This document shows positions 19,043 through 26,839 of a stretch of 64,000 bases of DNA, in pieces. Positions within the stretch are counted from its first letter, which is position 1. The number at the start of each line of letters is the position of its first letter. The notes beneath the pieces are model-generated. The model was not told where the DNA came from. It did not search any database and saw nothing but the letters and a program-made list of their open reading frames with translations. The DNA is taken from positions 2,790,001-2,854,000 of the forward strand of contig NZ_CP109592.1 in the NCBI RefSeq assembly GCF_036250675.1. Direction: 5' to 3'. A program made the position numbers and the translations under genes. Source of the DNA: Streptomyces sp. NBC_01689. GTDB taxonomy: Bacteria; Actinomycetota; Actinomycetes; Streptomycetales; Streptomycetaceae.

Positions 19043-20043
19043 CGGGTCCCCCGCTTCGTGTACTCCTCCAGCGCGGCGGCCTGATCCTTGGTGATGATCT
19101 GCGGTCCGGTGAGCACCGGCTTGCCGCCGCCGAGGACATCGGCGTTGTACTTGTAGAGCCAGAGCAGGTCGACGGCCTCGTACCCCTGGAGGTAGGGCTG
19201 CTGGTCGACGGCGAAGCCGAGCGTGCCGTCCTTGAGCTCAGCGGCGACCTTCGCGTTCAGGTCGAAGGTGTCGACCTCCGCCGTGCTGCCCGCGTCCTTC
19301 CTGGCCTTGACGGCGGTGTCCGCGTAGGGGGCGCCCAGCGTGACGACCGAGTCGATGGACTTGTCCGCCTGCAGCTTGGCACCGATGGAGGACTGCACGT
19401 CCGGCATGCTGGTGCCCTGGACGTAGAGGTTCTGCACGGTGCCGTGGAAGGTCTTCTTCACGCCCGCGCAGCGCTGCTCGTGCCCCACGTTGCCCTGCTC
19501 GTGCAGGATGCACAGGGCCTTCTTGCGGCCCCGCTTGTTCAGCTCGTCGCCGACCGCCTCGCCGGCGATGGTCTCGTCCTGGCCGATGTGGGTGAGCGCG
19601 CCGAACGCCTTGGACTGCTCGGAGCCGGAGTTCACCGTGATCACGGGGATGCCGGCCTTCTCCGCGCGCGCCACGGCCGCCTTCATCGCGTCCGGCTTGG
19701 CCAGCGTGACGATGATGCCGTCGACCCGCTTGTCCACCGCGGCGTCGACCAGCTGCGCCTGCTGCTGCGCCTCGGCGTTGTGCGAGTACAGGAAGTTGAT
19801 GTTGTCCTTGACGGCGGCCTGCTTGGCGCCGCTCTGCACGATGTCCCAGAACGTGTCGCCGTCGCCCGAATGGGTGACCATCGCGAAGGTCCACCTGGGC
19901 GTGTCCACCGCGGCCCTGCCCTGGGCGGACGCCGCCTTGCGGGCGTCCTCGGCCCGCTTCCCGCCGGTGCTGCTGCAGCCCGCGAGGGACGCCCCCAGCG
20001 CCCCTGCGAGCGCGATGCTTACCCAGGTCCGAGTCCGTGCCAC
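19039..20043 (-). CDS. Sugar ABC transporter substrate-binding lipoprotein 1
   Basis: A 334-residue type I periplasmic-binding-fold protein. The GTG at 20043 has AAGGG nine bases upstream; a longer upstream frame lacks a signal peptide and is rejected. The lipobox is LAGC with Cys23. The mature part contains the ribose/inositol-binding pattern MVTHSGDGDTFWDIVQSGAKQAA, VDGIIVTLAKPDAM and VDQQPYLQGYEAVDLLWLY. It is closely similar throughout to the next gene, from which 140 bases separate it. It delivers substrate to the permease. Confidence 0.9.
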   Translation of the reverse strand: MARTRTWVSIALAGALGASLAGCSSTGGKRAEDARKAASAQGRAAVDTPRWTFAMVTHSGDGDTFWDIVQSGAKQAAVKDNINFLYSHNAEAQQQAQLVDAAVDKRVDGIIVTLAKPDAMKAAVARAEKAGIPVITVNSGSEQSKAFGALTHIGQDETIAGEAVGDELNKRGRKKALCILHEQGNVGHEQRCAGVKKTFHGTVQNLYVQGTSMPDVQSSIGAKLQADKSIDSVVTLGAPYADTAVKARKDAGSTAEVDTFDLNAKVAAELKDGTLGFAVDQQPYLQGYEAVDLLWLYKYNADVLGGGKPVLTGPQIITKDQAAALEEYTKRGTR

Positions 20044-20183
20044 GAGGCCGTGCCCTTCTTGCTGTGCTCCTTGGTGCGCCGGGGCCCGCGGAGCGGCCCG
20101 GCGGGCCGTTCCGTAGGCCCCGGGGGCCGGCCTCTCGCCGGCCCCAAACGCCCAAGTATCGAACACGGGGAGCATGCATCCCA

Positions 20184-21176
20184 TCAGCGGGTCCCGCGCG
20201 CGGTGTACTTCTCGAGCTGCGGCGCGTCCTTCTCGGTGACGATGGCCGGGCCGGTGAGGACCGTCTTGCCGCCGCCGAGCACGTCGCCGTTGTTCTTGTA
20301 GAGCCACAGCATGTCGATGGCCTCGTAGCCCTGCAGGTAGGGCTGCTGGTCGACGGCGAAGCCGACCTCCTTGGCCTTGAGCCGCTTGACCACCTCGGCG
20401 TTCAGGTCGAAGGTGTCGATCTCGGCCTTGCTGCCCGCGTCGGCCTTGGCCTTGACCGCGACGGCGGCGATCGGCGCGCCCAGCGTGACGACGGCGTCGA
20501 TGCCCTTGGTCGCCTGCAGCTTCGCCTCGATGGAGGACTGGCTGGCGGGGGCGTTGGTCCCGTCGACGTTGAGGTTCTCGACCGAGCCGCGGAAGGTCTT
20601 CTTCACACCGGCGCAGCGCTGCTCCAGGGAGACGTTGCCCTGTTCGTGGATGACGCAGACGGCCTTCTTGAGACCGCGTTTGTTGAGTTCGTCACCAATG
20701 GCCTCACCGGCGACCGACTCGTCCTGGCCGAAGTGCGCGAGCGCCCCGAACTGCTTCGAGAACTCGGCCCCGGAGTTGATCGTGACGACCGGGATGCCGG
20801 CCGCCTCGGCCTTGGCGAGAACGTCCTTCATCGCCTCCGGCTTGGCGAGGGTGACGACGATGCCGTCGACCTTCTTGTCGATCGCGGCCTGGACGAGCTG
20901 GGCCTGACCGTTGGCCTCCTTGTCGTTCGAGTACAGGAAGTCGACGTTGTCCTTGCCGGCCGCCGCCTTGGCACCGCTCTGGACGATGTCCCAGAAGGTG
21001 TCGCCCTCGCCGGAGTGCGTCACCATCGCGATCTTCAGTCGAGGCGTGCCGGCGGCCTTGCCGCCGCTCCCGCTGCCGCTCGCCTTGTCCTCCGAGTCCT
21101 TGCCGCCGGAGCTGCTGCACCCGGCCGCGAGCGCGATCACAGCTATCACCGCTGCTGCTGTTCGGGCTGTACGCAT
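20184..21176 (-). CDS. Sugar ABC transporter substrate-binding lipoprotein 2 (paralogue)
   Basis: A 330-residue lipoprotein, Cys20 in LAAGC, followed by a Ser/Gly/Lys linker. It shares long identical stretches with its neighbour (THSG-GDTFWDIVQSGAK, CAGVKKTF, AVDQQPYLQGYEA), so the two arose by tandem duplication. It is the first gene of the operon, behind the promoter at 21222-21251. Two binding proteins feeding one permease suggest a broadened or split substrate range. The neighbouring Gfo/Idh dehydrogenase hints at inositol or a related cyclitol, which is inference. Confidence 0.9.
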   Translation of the reverse strand: MRTARTAAAVIAVIALAAGCSSSGGKDSEDKASGSGSGGKAAGTPRLKIAMVTHSGEGDTFWDIVQSGAKAAAGKDNVDFLYSNDKEANGQAQLVQAAIDKKVDGIVVTLAKPEAMKDVLAKAEAAGIPVVTINSGAEFSKQFGALAHFGQDESVAGEAIGDELNKRGLKKAVCVIHEQGNVSLEQRCAGVKKTFRGSVENLNVDGTNAPASQSSIEAKLQATKGIDAVVTLGAPIAAVAVKAKADAGSKAEIDTFDLNAEVVKRLKAKEVGFAVDQQPYLQGYEAIDMLWLYKNNGDVLGGGKTVLTGPAIVTEKDAPQLEKYTARGTR

Positions 21177-21221
21177 GGTGGGACCACCCTCTCTCCCGCC
21201 GCCCCTTTGCGGCTGAGGGGA

Positions 21222-21267
21222 GTTCTAGCTCCGGGTCCGCACACCAGTCAATGGGTTTGTCAGAACA
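21222..21267 (-). promoter_or_regulatory. Promoter and putative GntR operator of the ABC transporter operon
   Basis: On the minus strand TTGACT (21246-21251), an 18-bp spacer and TAGAAC (21222-21227) make a good vegetative promoter 46 bases before the binding-protein gene. Directly upstream, TTTGTCAGAACA (21256-21267) is a near-palindrome. Read on the minus strand, GACAAACCCATTGAC closely matches GACAAACCATTGAC in front of the dehydrogenase gene, so the same regulator probably binds both. Confidence 0.7.
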
Positions 21268-21411
21268 TTCTTACGATTGAGATTCGGCCACGCCCCCGCC
21301 GATTCCCGCGCCCACCAGGAGCTTTCCGATCACCAGCGGAATTCACCGCCCGGCGAAGATCCAAACATTCACAGCGGCGGGAGAATTCACGGCCGCCGGA
21401 CATTCCTCCGC

Positions 21412-21479
21412 CATGCGCGGATTCGTCGTCATACACGGTTTCACCGGCATACGCGCATTCACGGACATACGCGGACCCG
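21412..21479. repeat. Four imperfect 18-bp tandem units
   Basis: Units start at 21412, 21430, 21448 and 21466, each close to CATACGCGGATTCACCGG. Eighteen bases is six codons, but I see no gene using them. They lie in the 365-bp spacer between the GntR gene end and the transporter promoter. Confidence 0.75.
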
Positions 21480-21514
21480 CGGGGACTCGGACGCGAACCG
21501 CGGGCCCACCGGCC

Positions 21515-21567
21515 CACGAGGACTCACAAACGTACGAGGACTCAGGGACGTACGAGGAGCTGGAACT
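21515..21567. repeat. 18-bp repeat duplicating the tail of the GntR gene
   Basis: Three units start at 21515, 21533 and 21551, close to TACGAGGACTCAGGGACG. The unit nearest the gene contains the last codons and the stop of the GntR gene (minus strand). Each further unit repeats the codons Leu-Val-Arg-x-stop in the same frame. Confidence 0.75.
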
Positions 21568-22306
21568 CGAAGGAGTAGCGGGACGCGCGGTAGGTGTGGG
21601 TGCCGAACTCCACGGCCCGCCCGGTGTCGTCGAAGGTGGTGCGCTGCATGGTGAGCAGCGGGGCCCCGGCGGGCTCGCCGAGCCGCTCGCCCTCCTCCGC
21701 GGTGGCCGCACGGGCGCCGACGGACTGCCGGGCACTGTGCAGGGTGATGCCCGCGGCGCGCATCAGCCGGTACAGCCCGGTGGCCTCCATCCGGGCACTG
21801 TCCAGCTCCAGCAGGGCGGGCGGCAGGTAGTTGCAGAGGTACGCCATCGGCTCCCCGTGGGCGAGCCGCAGGCGCTCCACCCGGTGGACGTCACTGCCCT
21901 CCGCCACCCCGAGCGCGGCCGCGACCTCTGCGGACGCCGGCACGACGGTGTTGACGAGCACCCGGGTCGCCGGGCGCTGACCGGCCGCCTCCAGGTCGTC
22001 GTACAGACTGCTGAGCTCCAGTGGACGCTTGACCTGGCTGTGCACGACCTGGGTGCCGACGCCTCTGCGCCTCACCAGCAGTCCCTTGTCGACGAGGGAC
22101 TGGATGGCCTGGCGCACGGTCGGCCGGGACAGACCGAGCCGTCCGGCGAGCTCGATCTCGTTGCCGAGAAGGCTGCCCGGGGTCAGGGTTCCGTGCTCGA
22201 TCGCCGCCTCCAGCTGCTGCGACAGCTGGAAATACAGCGGGACCGGACTGCTGCGGTCGACGCTGAGCTGGAGCGACACGGTCGGGTCCACATCTGGTTT
22301 CGGCAC
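21542..22306 (-). CDS. GntR-family (HutC/UTRA) transcriptional regulator
   Basis: A 254-residue regulator starting at the GTG at 22306 with a distant GGAG; a start at 22378 would add a poorly conserved leader. Residues 20-90 form the GntR winged helix (VPLYFQLSQQLEAAIEHGTLTPGSLLGNEIELAGRLGLSRPTVRQAI). Residues 100-250 match the UTRA small-molecule-binding domain (RVERLRLAHGEPMAYLCNYLP). It is divergent from the Gfo/Idh gene and lies between it and the transporter operon. It probably represses both until the transported sugar or its phosphate is present. Confidence 0.9.
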   Translation of the reverse strand: MPKPDVDPTVSLQLSVDRSSPVPLYFQLSQQLEAAIEHGTLTPGSLLGNEIELAGRLGLSRPTVRQAIQSLVDKGLLVRRRGVGTQVVHSQVKRPLELSSLYDDLEAAGQRPATRVLVNTVVPASAEVAAALGVAEGSDVHRVERLRLAHGEPMAYLCNYLPPALLELDSARMEATGLYRLMRAAGITLHSARQSVGARAATAEEGERLGEPAGAPLLTMQRTTFDDTGRAVEFGTHTYRASRYSFEFQLLVRP

Positions 22307-22355
22307 GCGCCGAGCGTAGCTCCGGGAGATGTTGACGGGAAGTTGTGAAGTTCGA

Positions 22356-22401
22356 TTGTCCGGACAAACCATTGACACGGTGACTGGTGGGCCCTCAGTT
22401 T
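22356..22401 (+). promoter_or_regulatory. Promoter and putative GntR operator of the Gfo/Idh gene
   Basis: TTGTCCGGACAA (22356-22367) is a perfect 12-bp palindrome. TTGACA (22372-22377) follows as -35, with CAGTTT (22396-22401) as a possible -10 after 18 bases. The -10 ends six bases before the ATG at 22408 and no ribosome binding site is visible, which suggests leaderless translation. Confidence 0.65.
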
Positions 22402-22407
22402 GTTCCC

Positions 22408-23418
22408 ATGCGCATCGGACTCATCGGAACGGGTCGTATCGGCACATTTCACGCGACCGCTCTTGATCGCCACCGGGACGTCGGCTCCCTCATCGTCACG
22501 GACGCGGACCCCGCGCGGGCCCATGAACTCGCGGACCGTCTCGGGGCCACCGCGGCACCCTCCGTGGACGAGATCTTCACCTGGGGCGTGGACGCCGTGG
22601 TCATCACCGCGGCCACCTCCGCCCACGCGGAACTGATCGGCCGGGCGGCGCGCTCCGGGCTCCCGGTGTTCTGCGAGAAGCCCATCGCCCTCGACCTGCC
22701 GGGCACGCTCGCCGCGCTCGCCGAGGTCGAGGCGGCCGGGACGGTCCTGCAACTGGGCTTCCAGCGCCGCTTCGACGCGGGGTACACGGCCGCCCGCGAG
22801 GCGGTGCGGTCGGGGCGGCTCGGCCGGCTGCACACCGTCCGCGCGATGACCTCCGACCAGTCGCCGCCGCCGGCCGCCTATCTGCCGCTGTCCGGCGGTC
22901 TCTACCGGGACTGCCTGGTCCACGACTTCGACATGCTGCGCTGGGTGACGGGGCACGAGGTCGTCGAGGTGTACGCGATGGGCTCCGACGCCGGACCCGC
23001 CATGTTCCGCGAGGCGCGGGACATCGACACCGCCGCGGCCGTCCTCACCCTCGACGACGGCACCCTCGCCACGGCGACCTCGACCCGGATGAACGGCGCA
23101 GGCTACGACGTCCGCATGGAACTGGCGGGCGACCTGGACCAGATCGGCGTCGGCCTGGACGACCGTACGCCGATCGCCTCCACCGAACCGGCCGGGCCGC
23201 CGCCCGCCGACAAGCCGTGGACCGGCTTCCTGGAGCGCTTCGGCCCCGCCTACGAAGCCGAACTCGCCGCGTTCGTCGAGGTCGTCCGAGGCGAACGCGC
23301 CAACCCGTGCGACGGCCGCGAGGCCCTGCACGCCCTGCGGATCGCGGAGGCCTGCGAGCTGTCGCGGCTGGAGCGGCGCCCGGTACGACTGGCGGAGATC
23401 CCCGCCGGGCAGGACTGA
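22408..23418 (+). CDS. Gfo/Idh/MocA-family oxidoreductase (inositol 2-dehydrogenase-like)
   Basis: A 336-residue NAD(P)-dependent sugar or cyclitol dehydrogenase. The Rossmann GTGRIG is at the N-terminus (G7, G9, G12), the lysine motif is CEKPIALDL, and RDCLVHDFDMLRWVTG carries the HDxD residues of the active site, as in IolG. I start at the ATG at 22408, which begins the Rossmann strand directly. It probably oxidises myo-inositol or a similar substrate brought in by the adjacent transporter; this is inferred from the motifs and context. It is convergent with the P450 gene. Confidence 0.87.
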   Translation: MRIGLIGTGRIGTFHATALDRHRDVGSLIVTDADPARAHELADRLGATAAPSVDEIFTWGVDAVVITAATSAHAELIGRAARSGLPVFCEKPIALDLPGTLAALAEVEAAGTVLQLGFQRRFDAGYTAAREAVRSGRLGRLHTVRAMTSDQSPPPAAYLPLSGGLYRDCLVHDFDMLRWVTGHEVVEVYAMGSDAGPAMFREARDIDTAAAVLTLDDGTLATATSTRMNGAGYDVRMELAGDLDQIGVGLDDRTPIASTEPAGPPPADKPWTGFLERFGPAYEAELAAFVEVVRGERANPCDGREALHALRIAEACELSRLERRPVRLAEIPAGQD

Positions 23419-23437
23419 GCCCGGACCCGACGGGCCC

Positions 23438-23481
23438 CCGGTGGCGTCGGTGCGGGACCGGGCCCGCACCGACGCCACCGG
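23438..23481. terminator. Bidirectional hairpin terminator
   Basis: A perfect 19-bp inverted repeat (23438-23456 with 23463-23481, 6-nt loop) fills the gap between two convergent genes. No T-run. Confidence 0.85.
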
Positions 23482-23485
23482 CCGC

Positions 23486-24658
23486 TCACCACCGCACCGG
23501 CAGAGCGCGCACACCACGCATGAGCATCCCCGGCAGCGGCTCGCCAGGAGGTCCGTCGAGAGCGAGATCCGGGCAGCGCTCCAGCAGCGAGCCCAGCGCG
23601 ATCTGCGCCTCCAGCCGGGCCAGGGGCGCGCCGAGGCAGTAGTGGACGCCGTGTCCGAAGGCGAGATGGCCGCGCGGGGCCCGGCGGATGTCGAAGGTGT
23701 GCGGGGCGGGGCAGTACGCCGGGTCACGGTCGGCGGCGTCGAGCCCGATCATCACCGGATCGCCCACCGCGATGGCCCGGCCGCCGATCTCCATGGGCTC
23801 CGCCGCGTACCGGTACGTGGCCGTCTCGACCGGTCCCTCGAAGCGCAGCACCTCCTCCACCGCCCCGTCCAGCAGGGTCATGTCGGAGCGCAGCGCGGCG
23901 AGTTGGGCCGGGTGGGTGAGCAGGGTGTGCACCCCGTTGGTGATCAGGTTGACCGTGGTCTCGTGGCCCGCGACCAGCAGGATGAACGCCATCCCGCGCA
24001 GCTCTCCGCGGGAGAGCCGGTCGCCGTCCTCGGCCCTGGTGCGGATGAGGTCGCCGAGCAGATCGCCCGCCGGAGCCGTACAGCGCTTGTCCTCGATCAA
24101 CTCGTCCAGATACGCGGCCAGTTCCTTCACGGCGGCCAGCTCGCCGACGCCGTCCGCCGGTGTCACGATCTCGTTCGACATCCTGCGGAACGCGGCCCGG
24201 TCGATGTCGGGCACCCCGAGCAGTTCGCAGATGACGGTGATCGGCAGCGGATAGGCGAAGGAGTCCACGAGGTCCGCGCGTCCGGCCGGCAGCATCGCGT
24301 CCAGCAGCTCGTCGGTGATCTGCTGGACACGGCGGCGCAGCGCCGCCACCCGGCGCATGGTGAAGGCGCCCGCGACGAGGGAGCGCAGCCGGGTGTGCTC
24401 GGGCGGATCGGTGACGAGCACATGGCGGCCCATCAGCTCGTCCTCCAGCGAGGTCAGCCCCGTCTTGGTGCTGTCCTTGGAGAGTCTCGGGTCGGCGAGG
24501 GCGGCCCGCGCCTCCTCGTACCCCACGACGAGCCAGCATTCGTAGGCGCCCGGCGCCGGCATGCGCACCCAGTGGACGGGACCCCGTTCGCGCAGCCGCG
24601 CGTACACCGGATAGGGGTCCTTCATGAACCGTGCGCCGTACTCACCCAGGTCGATCAT
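23486..24658 (-). CDS. Cytochrome P450
   Basis: A 390-residue soluble P450 of the bacterial CYP105/107-like type. The oxygen-binding I-helix motif is AGHETT, the ExxR is EEVLR, and the haem loop FGHGVHYCLGAPLARLEAQ carries the thiolate cysteine. The start has GGGAGGGCGGAG just upstream. It has no ferredoxin neighbour, so electrons must come from elsewhere. The substrate cannot be told from the sequence. The response regulator gene ends 44 bases upstream of its start. Confidence 0.93.
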   Translation of the reverse strand: MIDLGEYGARFMKDPYPVYARLRERGPVHWVRMPAPGAYECWLVVGYEEARAALADPRLSKDSTKTGLTSLEDELMGRHVLVTDPPEHTRLRSLVAGAFTMRRVAALRRRVQQITDELLDAMLPAGRADLVDSFAYPLPITVICELLGVPDIDRAAFRRMSNEIVTPADGVGELAAVKELAAYLDELIEDKRCTAPAGDLLGDLIRTRAEDGDRLSRGELRGMAFILLVAGHETTVNLITNGVHTLLTHPAQLAALRSDMTLLDGAVEEVLRFEGPVETATYRYAAEPMEIGGRAIAVGDPVMIGLDAADRDPAYCPAPHTFDIRRAPRGHLAFGHGVHYCLGAPLARLEAQIALGSLLERCPDLALDGPPGEPLPGMLMRGVRALPVRW

Positions 24659-24702
24659 GGCTCCGCCCTCCCGTCGTCCTGCACAACGCGCGGGGTCCCC
24701 GC

Positions 24703-25374
24703 TCAGTGCCCGTCCTCCTCCAGCAGTCCGGCGTCGTACGCCAGCAGGGCGATCTGGACACGGTTGTCGAGTCCGAGCTTGGCGAGGATGCGGGAGACGT
24801 GCGTCTTGACGGTGGCGACGCTCATGTACAGCTCGGCGGCGATCGCCGCGTTGGAGGCGCCCCGGCCGACGGTGACGGCGACCTCGCGTTCGCGGTCGTT
24901 GAGGACGGCGATCCGCTCACGGGCCGTGGCGCGGCGGGTGTCGGCGGGGTCGCCGGCCGCCCGCTCCATCAGCCGGCGGGTGACGGTGGGCGACAGCACC
25001 GGATCGCCGGCCGCGACCCGGCGTACCGCGTCGACGATGTCGGCGGGCGGGGTGTCCTTGAGGACGAATCCGGCGGCGCCTGCGCGCAGTGCCCGCAGGA
25101 CCTGTTCGTCGGCGTGGAAGGTGGTGAGGAGCACGACCTGCGGGGCGTCCCGACGGCCGCGCAGCCGCTCGGTCGCCGCGAGGCCGTCGAGGGTCGGCAT
25201 CCGGATGTCCATCAGGACGACGTCCGGGCGGGTGCGGTCGACGAGCGCCTCGACCTCGCTGCCGTCGGCGGCCTCGCCGACGATCTCGATGTCGTCGGCG
25301 CCGCCCATCATGAGGGACAGGCCGGCCCTCACCAGGGGATCGTCGTCGACCAGGAGCAGTCGGATCGCTTTCAT
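24703..25374 (-). CDS. NarL/LuxR-type response regulator
   Basis: A 223-residue two-component response regulator. The receiver domain has the acidic pocket DDD (10-12), phospho-acceptor Asp56 in LMDIRMP and the lysine in FVLKDTPP. The C-terminal LuxR helix-turn-helix is NDREREVAVTVGRGASNAAIAAELYMSVATVKTHVSRILAKL. Its natural partner is the histidine kinase at 26840-28132 on the same strand, separated from it by an oppositely oriented aldo/keto reductase gene. It probably controls its own system through the dyad at 28191-28219. Confidence 0.92.
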   Translation of the reverse strand: MKAIRLLLVDDDPLVRAGLSLMMGGADDIEIVGEAADGSEVEALVDRTRPDVVLMDIRMPTLDGLAATERLRGRRDAPQVVLLTTFHADEQVLRALRAGAAGFVLKDTPPADIVDAVRRVAAGDPVLSPTVTRRLMERAAGDPADTRRATARERIAVLNDREREVAVTVGRGASNAAIAAELYMSVATVKTHVSRILAKLGLDNRVQIALLAYDAGLLEEDGH

Positions 25375-25517
25375 GGTGCCTACCGTAGTGATTCCGTCCG
25401 GCGTGCCGATTCCGTCCCGCGGTCCGGGCGGGGCGGCTACGGTCGGCTGACCGGAGCCGGCGTCCCGTGCCGGCCGCCCGGGTGACAGGTGACAGCCGCT
25501 TCCGGAGGAGTTCCCCC

Positions 25518-26546
25518 TTGCGCTACCGGCTCTTGGGCCGCACCGGCCTCCGTGTCTCCCAACTGTTCCTCGGCGCCATGACGTTCGGGGAACAGGACGG
25601 GGTGGGCGCGCCGAAGGAGGAGTGCGCGCGGATCCTCGACGCCTACGCGGAGGCGGGCGGCAACGTGGTCGACACCGCCGTCAACTACCGGGGCGGGGCC
25701 AGCGAGGAGATCGTGGGCGAGCTGCTGAGGGGGCGGCGCGACCGGTTCGTGCTGTCCACCAAGTACACCGTCTCCCGTGACGGCACCGACCCGAACGCCG
25801 CCGGGAACCACCGCAAGAACCTCGCGCTCTCCCTGGAGACGAGCCTGCGGCGGCTGGAAACCGACTACATCGACATCTACTGGGTGCACATCTGGGACCG
25901 GAACACCCCGGTCGAGGAGACGATGCGCGCGCTCGACGACGCCGTACGGTCCGGAAAGGTCCTGTACGTGGGCATCTCGGACGCCCCCGCCTGGGTGGTG
26001 TCACGGGCCAACACGCTGGCCGAGTGGCGGGGTTGGTCGCCGTTCGCCGCGCTCCAGGTGCCGTACAGCCTGCTGAGCCGGGACGCCGAGCGTGAACTCC
26101 TGCCGATGGCCGAGGCGTTCGGCATGTCGGTCGCGGCGTGGAGTCCGCTCCAGAACGGCGTCCTGTCCGGCAAGTACACCCGGCCGGGCGGTGTCGTCCC
26201 GGGGACGGCGACCCGGCTCTCCCCGGAGGCGATCGGGGAGTTGGAGCGCACCGTGGCGGAGGCCGTCCGGACGGCGGCCGACGAACTCGGCGCCTCCGCA
26301 GCGCAGGTCGCCATCGCCTGGACCATGGCCCGCTCCCCCGCCGTCCACCCCCTCGTGGGCGCCCGCCACGTCGGCCAGCTCGTCGACAACCTCGGCGCGG
26401 CCGAACTGACCCTCCCCGCGGACCTGATGGCCGACCTGGAGGAAGCCACCGGCTTCCGCACCGGCTTCCCCACCGACTTCATCCACGAGACATCCCCATG
26501 GGTCTACGGAACCGCAGGCCACCGAGTGATCCCCCGCCCCCACTGA
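25518..26546 (+). CDS. Aldo/keto reductase
   Basis: A 342-residue NADPH-dependent reductase with a TIM-barrel fold. I chose the TTG at 25518, since GGAGGAG lies seven bases upstream and the family N-terminus (RYRLLGRTGLRVSQLFLGAMTFG) begins there. The catalytic tetrad is visible: Asp and Tyr in NVVDTAVNYRGG, Lys in LSTKYTVS, His in YWVHIWD. It reduces carbonyl compounds; the substrate is unknown. It sits antisense between the two parts of a two-component system, which suggests later insertion. Confidence 0.88.
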   Translation: MRYRLLGRTGLRVSQLFLGAMTFGEQDGVGAPKEECARILDAYAEAGGNVVDTAVNYRGGASEEIVGELLRGRRDRFVLSTKYTVSRDGTDPNAAGNHRKNLALSLETSLRRLETDYIDIYWVHIWDRNTPVEETMRALDDAVRSGKVLYVGISDAPAWVVSRANTLAEWRGWSPFAALQVPYSLLSRDAERELLPMAEAFGMSVAAWSPLQNGVLSGKYTRPGGVVPGTATRLSPEAIGELERTVAEAVRTAADELGASAAQVAIAWTMARSPAVHPLVGARHVGQLVDNLGAAELTLPADLMADLEEATGFRTGFPTDFIHETSPWVYGTAGHRVIPRPH

Positions 26547-26640
26547 CCCCCACACCCGAGCCCTCCCCCCTCGGAAGCCGGCACCCGGCGACACACACAA
26601 GCCACCGGACCCCGGACCCGGCACCCGGCGATGCACCCGA

Positions 26641-26752
26641 GGGGCCGGGCCGGTACGTCGAGCCCGTCGCTTACGCCCGGATCGAGCAGCGGCTCCCCAC
26701 CTGACCCACGCCTGATCCAGCGGCGACGGGCTCGACGTACCGGCCCGGCCCC
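26641..26752. repeat. 112-bp element bounded by a perfect 30-bp inverted repeat
   Basis: Bases 26641-26670 are exactly complementary to 26723-26752. Within the 52-base centre, CGC/GCG and GGATC/GATCC extend the pairing. It lies in the 293-bp gap between the convergent aldo/keto reductase and kinase genes and could form a very long hairpin in either transcript. It may be a terminator, a processed RNA or a remnant of a small mobile element. No flanking target duplication is seen. Confidence 0.85.
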
Positions 26753-26839
26753 GCCCCACCACGCACCACCCGGCACTCCACACCCCGCCGCACCCGCCGC
26801 CCCACCCCGAACGCCCCGCAACCGCCCCGGCAGGGCCCG

